From positions 501,001-565,000 of the forward strand of contig OX291553.1 in the NCBI GenBank assembly GCA_946406115.1: a stretch of 64,000 nucleotides of DNA, in the 5' to 3' direction. The notes under the pieces were generated by a model. That model was not told the DNA's origin and did not search any database. It saw nothing but the letters and a program-made list of their open reading frames with translations. Below are positions 55,463-64,000 of the stretch, piece after piece. Source of the stretch: Apoda limacodes (taxonomy: Eukaryota; Arthropoda; Insecta; Lepidoptera; Limacodidae). Position 1 is the stretch's first letter, and each line of letters begins with the position of its first letter. Both the position numbers and the translations under genes were made by a program.

Positions 55463-56290
55463 GTTTGAGGGACCGCGTCGTCCGAACCAAGGCACGTAAG
55501 CACCATCGTCGCTGTGCACAATGTTGCGTAGACCCACGGGACGCACATTCATACATTTGGGGCACACGATCACTAAATGGTCCCTACCGCGACAAAAATT
55601 ACATGTCTGCGGTCCAGTAGCCCTTACAGCAGCACATAACCGCCCACCTCCTTGAGGTTTGGGCAACTGCACCGGTGTTGGCCTAGACCCTAAGCAGGCA
55701 CTGGTCTGACTTGAGCGGTGACGCCGGAGTGTCAATTTTCCGCGCGACGACACTTCTCTTTCAAAAAACCCACCAAATTCGTCAATTTGGGGGAGTGAGT
55801 TGCAGAATCTCCTTCGTGTTCCCTCTCAAACTGACCCCTCATTTCCAAGGGCAATTTGCCGGACACGGTATGGAGGAGCAGGAAAGACCATTCCACAACT
55901 GGGAAGTCCAACGCTTGAAGTGCGTTGTACGCAAATAGCAGCACGTTGAGAAACCCGGTCGGCATCGACCAGACTGGCAAACATGTTGCGAAAAGAGGTC
56001 CACTGACGCAACGTTTTTGCGAACCTCGGAATGTCCAGAGCCGGCAGTCGCCTTACTAAAGCCTATGTTCCCTGGTTACCGTCAGAGGACTTTTTTTCCT
56101 GCTTGGGTATTCGAAGAACCCCTACAGCCTGGCGGATATCATCCGCCAATACCTTAGCCTGCTCGAGGTCGGCCGTGACCTTAGCCATTGCCTCCGCATC
56201 AAGCTCAGCCTCGACAAGGTCCAGGCAGTCGTGACTAAGCACCTCCATACGCTCATTCAACATATATACAACGTACAAAATGAGATGAAA
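55463..56290 (-). pseudogene. BEL/Pao-like gag relic
   Basis: On the minus strand in several frames: an acidic coiled start (EAMAKVTADLEQAKVLADDI, 56210-56130), RLPALDIPRFAKTLRQWTSF at about 56045-55985 (the BEL Gag LP..LP.F.G....W..F signature), FPVVEWSFLLLHTVSGKLPL, and a zinc knuckle CNFCRGRDHLVIVC near 55605-55565 (C-x2-C-x4-H-x4-C). At least two frameshifts break it. Protease and pol are absent; the BEL integrase relic at 36 kb is on the other strand and probably from another copy. Confidence 0.75.
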
Positions 56291-56518
56291 AGAAGATAAT
56301 AAAGGTGTAGAATTTGATAAATCAAAATTATGTAGTAAAATTAAAATTAAATTAATAATAAAATCTAGAGGGTGAAGTAACATATTATCTTATAGGTTAT
56401 GCAATTTAACATAAGTTTTTAAAACATTGTAGAGAAAGACTTAATATCTACATTACAAAATTTATCAATATAAATTCTACAACTTCATTTGATGAAACTG
56501 TTAGCAACGTAACAACTA

Positions 56519-57175
56519 CTACTGCTTGCAACAGAAAAAATATGTTTTATCGGGATTGCTCCGTTCATATCTGCGAGGTACTCGGAAACAAATTTTAGGT
56601 AAAAGATCTGGTGCTTCAATATAACTATTTAATAACTTATACAAAAAGGCAACATTAGTGAGATCTCGACGAGACCGGGTGTTCAAAGAAGAAAGTTTAT
56701 AATGACGCAAAAATGATATATATTCAGAAAACAAATGGCGGTTTAATATTTTAAGGATTTTAAATATTTTCTTGCAATGTCTGTCCCTCTGATATGACTT
56801 TTGAGAAATGGATACCACACTGTATATGCAAATTCCAAGTAACTTCTAACATAACTATTGTACATAATTTTGTAGGTCAAAGGATTTTTGAAGTGTTTGC
56901 TCACACGTAAAATAAATCCTAGTAGCTTGTAATCTTTAGACAAAGCGTAATCAATATAGGGAAAAAAGTTAGCTTTGTATCTTTATGATTTCGAAATCAC
57001 GATCTTCTGAGACATGAGTTAGCACTTGCTTTCCTAGTTTGTAATCAAAACCAATAGGTTTTTTGTTGCTTGTCAAACGCATCAAATGACATTTATCAGC
57101 ATTTAAAAATAATTTGTTCGTATCACAGAAAATTTCAAAGCTAAACAAATAATTTTTAATGCATTTTAAAATCAT
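56519..57175 (-). pseudogene. LINE RT C-terminal fragment next to exon 3
   Basis: Minus strand pieces: FCDTNKLFLNADKCHLMRLT (57120-57060), a frame change, then YKLLGFILRVSKHFKNPLTY, NSYVRSYLEFAYTVWYPFL (56930-56800) and NRHLFSEYISFLRHY with LNTRSRRDLTNVAFLYKLLN. This is the palm end, thumb and tail of a Jockey/CR1-group RT (W/L..NKL.LN..KC and RS.LE....VW). 5'-truncated at 57175, 52 bp before the exon 3 splice acceptor. Antisense to ST7. Confidence 0.8.
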
Positions 57176-57227
57176 CTACATGTCTTATTATTCTAATTCT
57201 ATCGCAATTTTGGTCGCATGTCGGCAG

Positions 57228-57812
57228 GCGGAGCGGGTGCTAAAGCGGGCTCTCATTGCGGCTGAGGCGTCGTGGCGCGTGGTGGCCGAGGGGAGCGGGG
57301 TGGGTAGTGCGGAGGCGCGGCGCGCGGGGGGCGTCATCGCGCACGTGAAGCGGCGCCTCGCGATGTGCGCGCGACGGCTTGGGAGGCTGCGTGATGCGGC
57401 GCGTGCGTTCCGCGAGCTGTCGCGCGAGCCGCACCCCGCGCTGCAGGCGCTGCTGCCGCACGAGAACCTGATCGAGGTATTGCTCGAGCAGCGCGCATAC
57501 GCGGACGTGCAAGCCGTGGTCGCGCGGTACGAGGAGGGTGGCCCTGGCGTGCGCACCGCGACGCTGCTGTACACGGCGGCGTTGGTGCGCGCGCGGCACG
57601 GCCCCGACGCGTCCGCCGCTGACGCGATGCGCCGCGCCGTGCAGTACAACCCGTACGTCGGCGAGTATCTGCTCGAGAGCCGCGCACTGTCGCTGCCCCC
57701 GGAGCACATCGTGCGCCGCGGAGAGAGCGAGGCGCTCGCGTACGCATTCGCCCACCTGCCGCACTGGCGCCGCGCTGACCCGGCGCTACGGCTGCTACAC
57801 CAGCATCACCAG
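57228..57812 (+). CDS. ST7: ST7-family protein, coding exon 3
   Basis: 195 codons (residues 201-395), phase 0: TCGGCAG|GCGGAG and CAG|GTACTC. Conserved blocks are AERVLKRALIAAE, VKRRLAMCARRLGRLRDAAR (nearly identical to vertebrate ST7), HENLIEVLLEQRAYADVQAV, ATLLYTAALVRARH, AVQYNPYVGEYLLESRALSL, PPEHIVRRGESEALAYAFAH and LPHWRRADPALRLLH. These form the TPR-like helical core. The final C-terminal part (about 150 residues in relatives, including membrane segments) is not in the window. The long minus-strand ORFs over this exon are GC-driven shadows. Confidence 0.95.
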
Positions 57813-58540
57813 GTACTCGTGTTTCTACTCATGGATATAACGTCTCCGCGGCACCCACGCCGAATATTTTTTATGTCTTTCTGTCTGTAAATATGTATGT
57901 ATGTATATATTGTATTTATGTATGTATGTATGTCTATTTCAGTTCAGTTCAATAAATTTTCTGTATGTATCGTAGCAAATATATGCTAATATGTGTATTC
58001 ATATGTATTATATATATTTTATATTTTAATAAATATGATATTATATTTAATGTATATGTAGATGTTTATGTATTTATTTTACTTGACTATTATCTAAAGT
58101 TTAAAATATTACATCTACTATGTTCTATTTTAATGTTAATACCTAGGTATTAATTCAATTATGCATCACCTAACTTTTCTTTATATATTTCTTTTTCTAT
58201 ATACCCAAAGGTTGTCTGGTAGAGTCTTATAAGCGATAAGACCGCCTGATTGTATACTATAAGTTTATGTTTAAATGCTTTATTCCTTATTAGGATGAAC
58301 CACTAACAATAAGAAATGAAACAAAAATAATAATATACAATAAGTTTCGTTGCGTAATCGTATCATTACAATAGGTTAAGGTATTCCTATTTTATACATA
58401 TAAAAATATATATATAGGTTTTTGGATTTTATACAGTACGTGACATAACAATGAAGGAGTGCTTACGTACTGTGTCCAAAAATTTAGGATTGTCAAAATT
58501 AAATTCTTTCAATTTTTTACTTTAAATACGTTAAAACTGT
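57813..58540. other. ST7 intron 3 start; (ATGT)n at 57893-57935
   Basis: AT-rich, with an ATGT microsatellite 80 bp after the donor and no genes. Confidence 0.6.
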
Positions 58541-61200
58541 TCAATTTACTAATTTTGTTGGTACAGATTGAAAGCTCGGTGTAAAGTGATCGAAATGGAA
58601 AAGAATTTTGATTAATTTGTTTTGAATGATTTGAAGATCTTTAAGGTTGGATTTTGCCGCCGCACCCCAAACTTTAATAAGATAGTTGATGTGGAACTTT
58701 GCCAATGAGTTGTACATTATGAGGCGAACTTTCATCGAAAGACAGAAATTTTACGCAGAGCACCGGTTAGCGCGACTATTTTAGATCGCACATAGTCAGC
58801 ATGGTCGTTGAACGCTAACTTATTATCTAGTATAAGACCGAGATATTTTTCTTTGTTTTTTTTTCTTTATTGGAATGTTATTAATTGTTAAATCCGGGTA
58901 AGTCAATTTTTTTTTATTTGAAAAAATTAGGTAGCTAGTCTTAGATGTATTTATAGTTAATAAGTTTCGTTGGAGCCATAGGTAGAGAGTGTTTAAATCT
59001 TGTTGAGCTATGTTTGTCATTTTAGTAATAGATTTACCAAAATAGAAAAGACAGGTGGCGTTAGCATATAACGTTAAATGACCTCGCAAACCTATATTGT
59101 CGATACTATTTACGTAAATTAAGAATAAAAGCGGTCCTAATGTGGATCCTTGTGGAATTCCGTGGTTGAGTGGTTGAGGACTACTCTGGCAATTTCCTAT
59201 CCTAACTATTTGGCACCTGTTAGCCAGGAATGATTCGAGCATTTTGTATGCTGATCCTGAAATGCCAATATTCACGAGCTTCATAAGAAGCAGTGCGAAC
59301 GCCATTTTCAAGTCAATGAAAATACCTAAAGCATCGTTTTTTTTGTCAAGATTAATTTTGTTTTTTTTTTAGTAACTAAGTCCAAGGTTGCCGTTGACGT
59401 ATTAGATTTTGACCTAAATCCGTATTGACGCTCTGTGAGAAAATTGATTTCATTAAGGTACTTTTCGATTATATAAAACTCGTTCGCATATTCTAAATAA
59501 TGTTGGTAAGAGTTACTTGGGCTATTTTAAGAAAATCTGGGAAGTTTCCGTCTTGCAGGCTGTTATTAATGAAAAGTGTTAGACTTTCAATTATCTGCCA
59601 TTTGAGGTTTTTGATAGTCTTTAGAGATAAACTGTCAATGCCAGAACAACTGCTAGAATCCAGATCATCTATAATCTTTCCATTCTATAAAATTTCCTCG
59701 GCAGTACACGGGGAGAAGGCAGACAAAAAATAGTTATTTGTGATATTTGGACTGGAAATGGTATTGGTATGGGGTTATGGTATTTTAATGGAATTTGATT
59801 GGCTAAGACAGAACCGATAGACGAAAAGTATTCATCTAGACATTCAGCGATGTCATATTTGTTTATAATTATTTTGGAATTGAATACTAGTTTTGAGGGA
59901 GCACAACTTGGTCTAGCTTTGTGAGCATTAATGACTGACCACATTTGTTTTGGATTATTAGAACTTTTTTCAAATATATCAAAAATATTTCATTTTAGCA
60001 TTTTAAATTAATTCTTAAGTTTGGTTTCTTTCTTCCGAAAAAATCTTTTTCAATTGCTCACCTTTAGGATTAGATTTAAACTTTTTCCAAATTTGGTTTC
60101 TCTTGTTAATAATTTAATAATGGTTTCGTTAATCAAGTCATATTGAGGTAGCTGTGATAACTTTGATTTACTTGCTGTATTCTTCTTGACTTGTTCTTAA
60201 ATTTTTTCCTGTAATTCTTTTAGGGAACGAATATGATCTAAATTAACTGTCTGAAAATTATTGCAAAGCTCATAGTAATTTGTAACGTTGTACTAAATAA
60301 CTTTCTTAGATGCTCGTTTGTACTTTTTGAGTTCCAGATATTACTTATTTACTTATTATGAGATAACTTATGATCCGATAATGCTGTATCAATTATGGCC
60401 ATATGATAATCGTTATCCTTGATATTGGTACAGACATGGTCCAGGATTGATTTTGATGTTGAATCTTCTCGAGTGCAATATTTTTTTGATTGTTTATTAA
60501 TGAGTTTCAATACTTTCTATGCTTATAAGATCTATATTAAAGTCGCCAAACATGATTGATCTTGTCCTTCCTAAAAATTGAGAATAGTGTTCAATGAAAT
60601 TTGTTTTATTTTACCAGATTTGTAGACAAACCCCACGTCAAGACCATACTTTTGTATGTGTACGCATAGGAAATTGTTGCCCTCTATATATGCCTGACAC
60701 TTTAGTTCATGTTTTAGACAATTTTGGACGAAAATTGATACGCCCCTGCCTTTGGAGTCATCTCTTAAGTTGTAATACTGTTTTTAGTTTGTCAGCTTCA
60801 GCTGTGGAGTTCATCCATGTTTCCGTTAAGACTATAATTTGGATTTCATGAGGTATGGCTTAAAAAGTGCACAATAATTCGTCGAGTTTTCCAGGCTTCA
60901 CGATGCTATGACAGTTAGCGTACAAAAAACTTTAGGGAAGATGGTATAGCAAGTAGCTGATCAGGGGTCTGGAGTAGCTGATAAGTTATATTTTTTGCAT
61001 GATCAAGGTCATCAGGGATAGGCGTATGCAGTTTCAGCTTTTTTGACTTGGTTTTATAATTTTCGGGATGCCCTTCACGTTTTTAATTGTGATATCACTT
61101 TCAACACTTTCCAGTGTTTGTTTTAAGTTCTTATTGTAGGTTTAGTAGGAATTGTTGTTGCTACGGAGAGTTATCAGTGTTACTTTGATGTAGTCTGGAA
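58541..61200 (-). pseudogene. LINE ORF2: endonuclease and RT with YANA
   Basis: In shifting minus frames the endonuclease shows ANCHSIVKPGKLDELL, IIVLTETWMN, MFGDFNIDL and IDTALSDHK. The linker has PSCAPSKLVFNSK and CLDEYFSSIGSVLANQ (59944-59669). The RT shows KMAFALLLMKLVNIGISGSA (from 59311), HGIPQGSTLGPLLFLIYVNS, and then LTLYANATCLFYF where YADD is expected, so both catalytic aspartates of the box are lost. The C-terminus is at 58735-58541 (MYNSLAKFHINYLIKVWGAA). Stops are frequent in the endonuclease part. Confidence 0.82.
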
Positions 61201-61249
61201 GCTTAGATTTGTTTTTTAAAATGTTTTTAGGGTACTTAGGTAACTCGAA

Positions 61250-61876
61250 TCACACCTTAAGTGGGCGAGATTTGTTAGGGTTATATTTACCAAGGCGGTG
61301 GATTTTGGTAGGAACGAAACAGAAGTCAGTACTAAATGATTTGACTATTTTCATTACTTCTTCCATGTTGTAGTTGTGCCGCTCTTGGCTTGTAAGGCTT
61401 TGAGGTTCTGAAATGCCCATTATAATTATATTGTTTGCGCGCAAGGAACGGTCCTGCATCTCTTGAACCATTTGCTCGTATACGTCATAAACGTTTAGTG
61501 CATTTAGGTGAAAGTTATTGTTACAGGTGGTTTTCAAAATGCTGATTTCCGATTTTAACTGCAACATTCTTTGTTCAACTGACTCGGTTTTGCTTTTGAG
61601 CTCTGAGACCTCTGTTTTTAGGCTTTCGTTAAAAGTAGTGATGTTTAAAATCTGTTCGTTAATGTCGGACAAGTCTTTACGCATTAGATTTGATTGTTCA
61701 TACTGCGTTTTAGTAAACTTAGTCAGAAAAACTTTAAGATTATGAAATTCCTTGTGCAGTTGGGATACATCGTCAACCTCACAAATTTTGCGTAGTGCTC
61801 GCAAAGGAGTTGGTGGTTCGTCTAAATTCCGCAAATCAAGTTGCGAAGTTGAACCTGTTTTTGCAATAGGTGACAA
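61250..61876 (-). pseudogene. LINE ORF1, coiled coil plus RRM-like end
   Basis: 208 codons open on the minus strand from MSPIAKTGSTSQLDL. A long heptad-like coiled coil spans about residues 45-125 (LTKFTKTQYEQSNLMRKDL, SLKTEVSELKSKTESVEQRM, LQLKSEISIL). It is followed by RSLRANNIIIMGISEP and THKIHRLGKYNP-like RLGKYNPNKSRPLKV, the RRM-like segment of LINE ORF1 proteins. It ends right after PLKV, shorter than usual. ORF1p trimers bind element RNA. Best preserved piece of this element. Confidence 0.8.
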
Positions 61877-61960
61877 TAAAATTTATCGTTAAGAATACTA
61901 AAAGTCAGTAAACAACTCATGGAGCTCACAACACAAATAGGCAGGTAGCTAAAATAAGGA

Positions 61961-62365
61961 ATCGTCGCTAGTTCGGTTGCCAAGCAGTCTTTTGTGTAGT
62001 TCACCAATGCAAAACGGTTTATGTGCGATAATAAGTCCGAACAAAAATAAGATTACTGTTCAAGTAATTACCATACACTTCTAGTTGCTTTGTTTTAAAA
62101 CCTTTTAAATAGAAATTACTTCAAATAATGGACGCGTCTAGTTCGGTCGACTACGCTCTCCGTGAAGTTTATTTCTAAATTTTAATTTGTTTATACTTCA
62201 TTTTTGGTGTGCAATAAAGTATCTCTATCTATCTATCTATGTCTATTTAGTGTGTCTGATTGTTATTATGTATTTCTGCCTGTGTTTGTCTGCCTGTATA
62301 TATGTCTGTACGTCTGCATGTGTGTATGTTAGACTATGATAACCTTGCGAAAAATGTATCAAGTT
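61961..62365. other. AT-rich intron with (CTAT)n at 62221-62240
   Basis: Only a short CTAT microsatellite and a TGTCTG-rich patch (62270-62330). Confidence 0.55.
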
Positions 62366-62628
62366 AAAATTAATATCAAATACTTAAGTCTACGGTCCCG
62401 AGAATCTGTTCAAAAAAATTAATATCAAATACTTAAGTCTACGGTCCCTAAAAGCTGTACAAAAATTAATATCAAATACTGAAGTCTACGGTCCCTAGAA
62501 GTTGTACAAAAATTAATATCAAATACTTAAGTGTACGGTCCCTAGAAGTACAAAAATTATTATCAAATACTCAAGTCTACGGTCCGTAGAAGCTGTACAA
62601 AAATTAATATCAAATACTTAAGTCTATG
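62366..62628. repeat. ~47-bp tandem array, 5.7 units
   Basis: AATTAATATCAAATACTTAA followed by GTCTACGGTCCCTAGAAGCTGTACAAA repeats five full times and once partially, with point changes and one 4-bp deletion (unit 4). There are no spacers. Confidence 0.95.
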
Positions 62629-62877
62629 TTAAAACCTATGTAGACTTTTTAATTTTCTTTTCTATCTGACAGTAGGCTTTGATTCATAATGTCGACATAC
62701 GTAAAAAAGTGAATAAAAGATCATTGATGAAGTAATTTGTGGATTTTATTGCTCCTAGTCCAAAACGAGCCGGATCATTTATTGTGAATATGAATCAGAC
62801 ACGGTTTATGCAACGATCAACTGGATTATATTAGAAGATATCTGATAAAGCTAAATAGGATTTGACAAGTTATATAT
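62629..62877. other. AT-rich intron, nothing recognised
   Basis: No feature identified. Confidence 0.5.
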
Positions 62878-63245
62878 AACTAGCTTTTGTCAGCGGCTTC
62901 GCCCGCCCTAAATGTGGTTATCGGCGTAGGATTCTAACGGCAACTCCTCAATTATAGAAAATAAACCTACGCATACTTGACGTTCTCTCTCTCTCCCTCT
63001 CTCTCTTCCTCAAAAACAATAAATAATCAACTACTAAAAATTAATTAATTAATGGATTAACCTCGCGATCTTGGTGCTCCATACTAATTTTGAACCCCGT
63101 CTAGGGGGTGAGTTTTGGAAAATCCTTTCTTAGCGCACGGCTACATCATAATAGCTATATGTGTGCTAAATTTCAGCTCGATCCGTCCAGTGGTGGGAGC
63201 TGTGCGTGGATAGATCAGTCAGTCAGTCAGTAATCGTTACTTTGG
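62878..63245 (+). repeat. Dispersed short repeats (two recognisable parts)
   Basis: The first part (CTAGCTTTTGTCAGCGGCTTCGCCCG..GTAGGATTCTAACGGCAACTCCTCAATTATAG) matches the repeat at 40315. A (CT)n tract follows at 62984-63010. The second part (GTGCTAAATTTCAGCTCGATCCGTCCAGTGG..GATAGATCAGTCAGTCAGTCAG) is a layout I recall as common in Lepidoptera. No coding capacity. Confidence 0.6.
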
Positions 63246-63594
63246 GCTAACGCTAACTTTAACCCGCGACTATGTTTACGTAGAAGGTAAAAATATTTTT
63301 AAATAATACGTACCGCCCTTACCCCTCATGACTGCCCGCCGGCCTTGCACATCATAAATGCGCGCGCAGTACTTGATCATTTTTTTGCTGCGATGTTATT
63401 TTTAAACTGCGATATCTCCTAAGATATTCATTGAAATCGAATAAGGTAGAGGGAAATTTTGTTTTAATATAAGTTTCATACTTGTGATGAATAACGTATT
63501 TATTGGGATAAGGATTAATATCATGTTTATAGAAACACCTTCGCAAATAATGCATTATTTTAGAACTGGTTAGCATAAAAAAAGGTTATAGTTA

Positions 63595-63835
63595 GCCAAC
63601 CTAAAAAGATAGACATATGCTTTCCGGGACTTTTATTTAAAACTCAAAAACCCCGATTTTGAAACACATTTCATTGGTGCTCCGCTCCGATTGGTCTTAG
63701 CGTGGTTATATTTAGCCTATAGCCTTCCTAGATAAATGGTCTATCTAACACGGAAAGAATTTTTCAAATGAAACCAGTTCCTGAGATTAGCGCGTTCAAA
63801 CAAACAAACTCTTCAGCTTTATGTATAGATTTCGT
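63595..63835 (+). repeat. Dispersed short repeat
   Basis: Contains GCCTATAGCCTTCCTAGATAAATGGTCTATCTAAC and GAGATTAGCGCGTTCAAACAAACAAACTCTTCAGCTTTATG, a layout I recall from many lepidopteran loci. No coding. The flanks (63246-63594 and 63836-64000) hold nothing I recognise. Confidence 0.55.
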
Positions 63836-64000
63836 AAACATTAGTTGTACGGCAATATGTGAGAGAGCGTTGCAAAAGAGTCCGCATGTTGCAGAGATTA
63901 TACCGTTGCAAATAAGCACTCACAGGGGCACGGAGTATCCAATATAATTCATCATTAGTATGTATGTAGAGACGTTAAAAGTAAAAACATATCGATATCG

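Larger units (their letters stand above)
44360..57227 (+). other. ST7 intron 2 (about 12.9 kb)
   Basis: Donor GTATGT at 44360 and acceptor TCGGCAG ending 57227; phase 0. Filled with RTE, LINE and BEL/Pao relics and an inverted-repeat-bounded interval. The acceptor has a poor polypyrimidine tract (CGCATGTCGGCAG). Confidence 0.85.
58541..61960 (-). mobile_element. Near full-length LINE (CR1/Jockey group), dead
   Basis: On the minus strand: ORF1 (61876-61250), endonuclease traces (about 60930-60380), RT (59944-58823) and the C-terminal tail (58735-58541). Gene order and extent are close to a complete element of about 3.4 kb. No poly(A) is obvious at the 3' end. Antisense to ST7 in intron 3. Coding is AT-rich like its surroundings, suggesting age. 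Confidence 0.8.

Noticed and set aside
57188..57764. 173-, 174- and 137-codon minus ORFs over ST7 exon 3
   Set aside because: GC-driven shadows; the + frame matches ST7 throughout.
62366..62628. CRISPR-like repeat array
   Set aside because: Same reason: the whole 47-bp unit repeats, so there are no spacers.

Overview
The window looks like nuclear DNA from an insect, most likely a moth or butterfly (Lepidoptera). The evidence is spliced exons of a conserved animal gene, AT-rich introns, and dense non-LTR, LTR and DNA transposon remains with sequence styles I associate with lepidopteran genomes. One example is the repeated LINE tail reading ACCGCTTACCATCAGGCGGACCGT followed by poly(A). There are no bacterial operons, CRISPR arrays, or rRNA or intact tRNA genes. 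I did not find a self-contained new biochemical system. The most notable structures are a very recent 7.4-kb duplication and a strongly TE-loaded host gene.

Host gene. Three exons on the + strand encode the first ~395 residues of an ST7-family protein (suppressor of tumorigenicity 7 homologue): 22152-22553 (with the start ATG), 44162-44359 and 57228-57812. All introns seen are phase 0. Intron 1 is about 21.6 kb, intron 2 about 12.9 kb, and intron 3 runs off the window with the C-terminal exon(s). The exons are very GC-rich inside AT-rich introns.

Left flank (1-22,150). After a broken LINE (56-1974) and a CA/CGCA microsatellite comes a minus-strand Ty3/gypsy relic (2587-4993). Next is a hAT transposase relic (about 4994-8760) that carries a nested 5'-truncated LINE (6541-7781), then a heat-shock-element-like cluster (9047-9206) and an RTE-type LINE. 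The block 4157-11566 is repeated almost perfectly at 13525-20932. A 1,958-bp spacer of unrelated sequence separates the copies and includes an inverted-repeat (MITE-like) element. Copy A keeps the left context (gypsy pol) and copy B keeps the right context (the RTE C-terminus to 21322).

Intron 1 (22,554-44,161). It holds an RTE tail (22860-23585, -), a nearly complete but broken Jockey-type LINE (about 23650-27960, +), a second LINE family (27968-29545, +; other copies at 22727, 33070-34385, 48884-49075 and 54533-55462), a tRNA-like element, and a gypsy-class gag with a 244-bp LTR (30803-32737, -). It also holds a degenerate Jockey fragment, a BEL/Pao integrase relic (35900-37180, +), an AT-rich desert with diverged local repeats, an unassigned 125-codon ORF (41455-41832, -), and a 23-bp tandem array just before exon 2.

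Intron 2 (44,360-57,227). It holds a 3.07-kb interval bounded by a 62-bp inverted repeat, two RTE fragments, a possible Harbinger transposase piece, a LINE fragment starting inside its YADD motif, a BEL/Pao gag relic, and a LINE whose truncated end lies only 52 bp from the exon 3 acceptor. Intron 3 (from 57,813) holds a near full-length but dead LINE (58541-61960, -), a ~47-bp tandem array and short dispersed repeats.

Every transposon protein I could follow carries stops, frameshifts, deletions or catalytic changes. Nothing here looks autonomously mobile.
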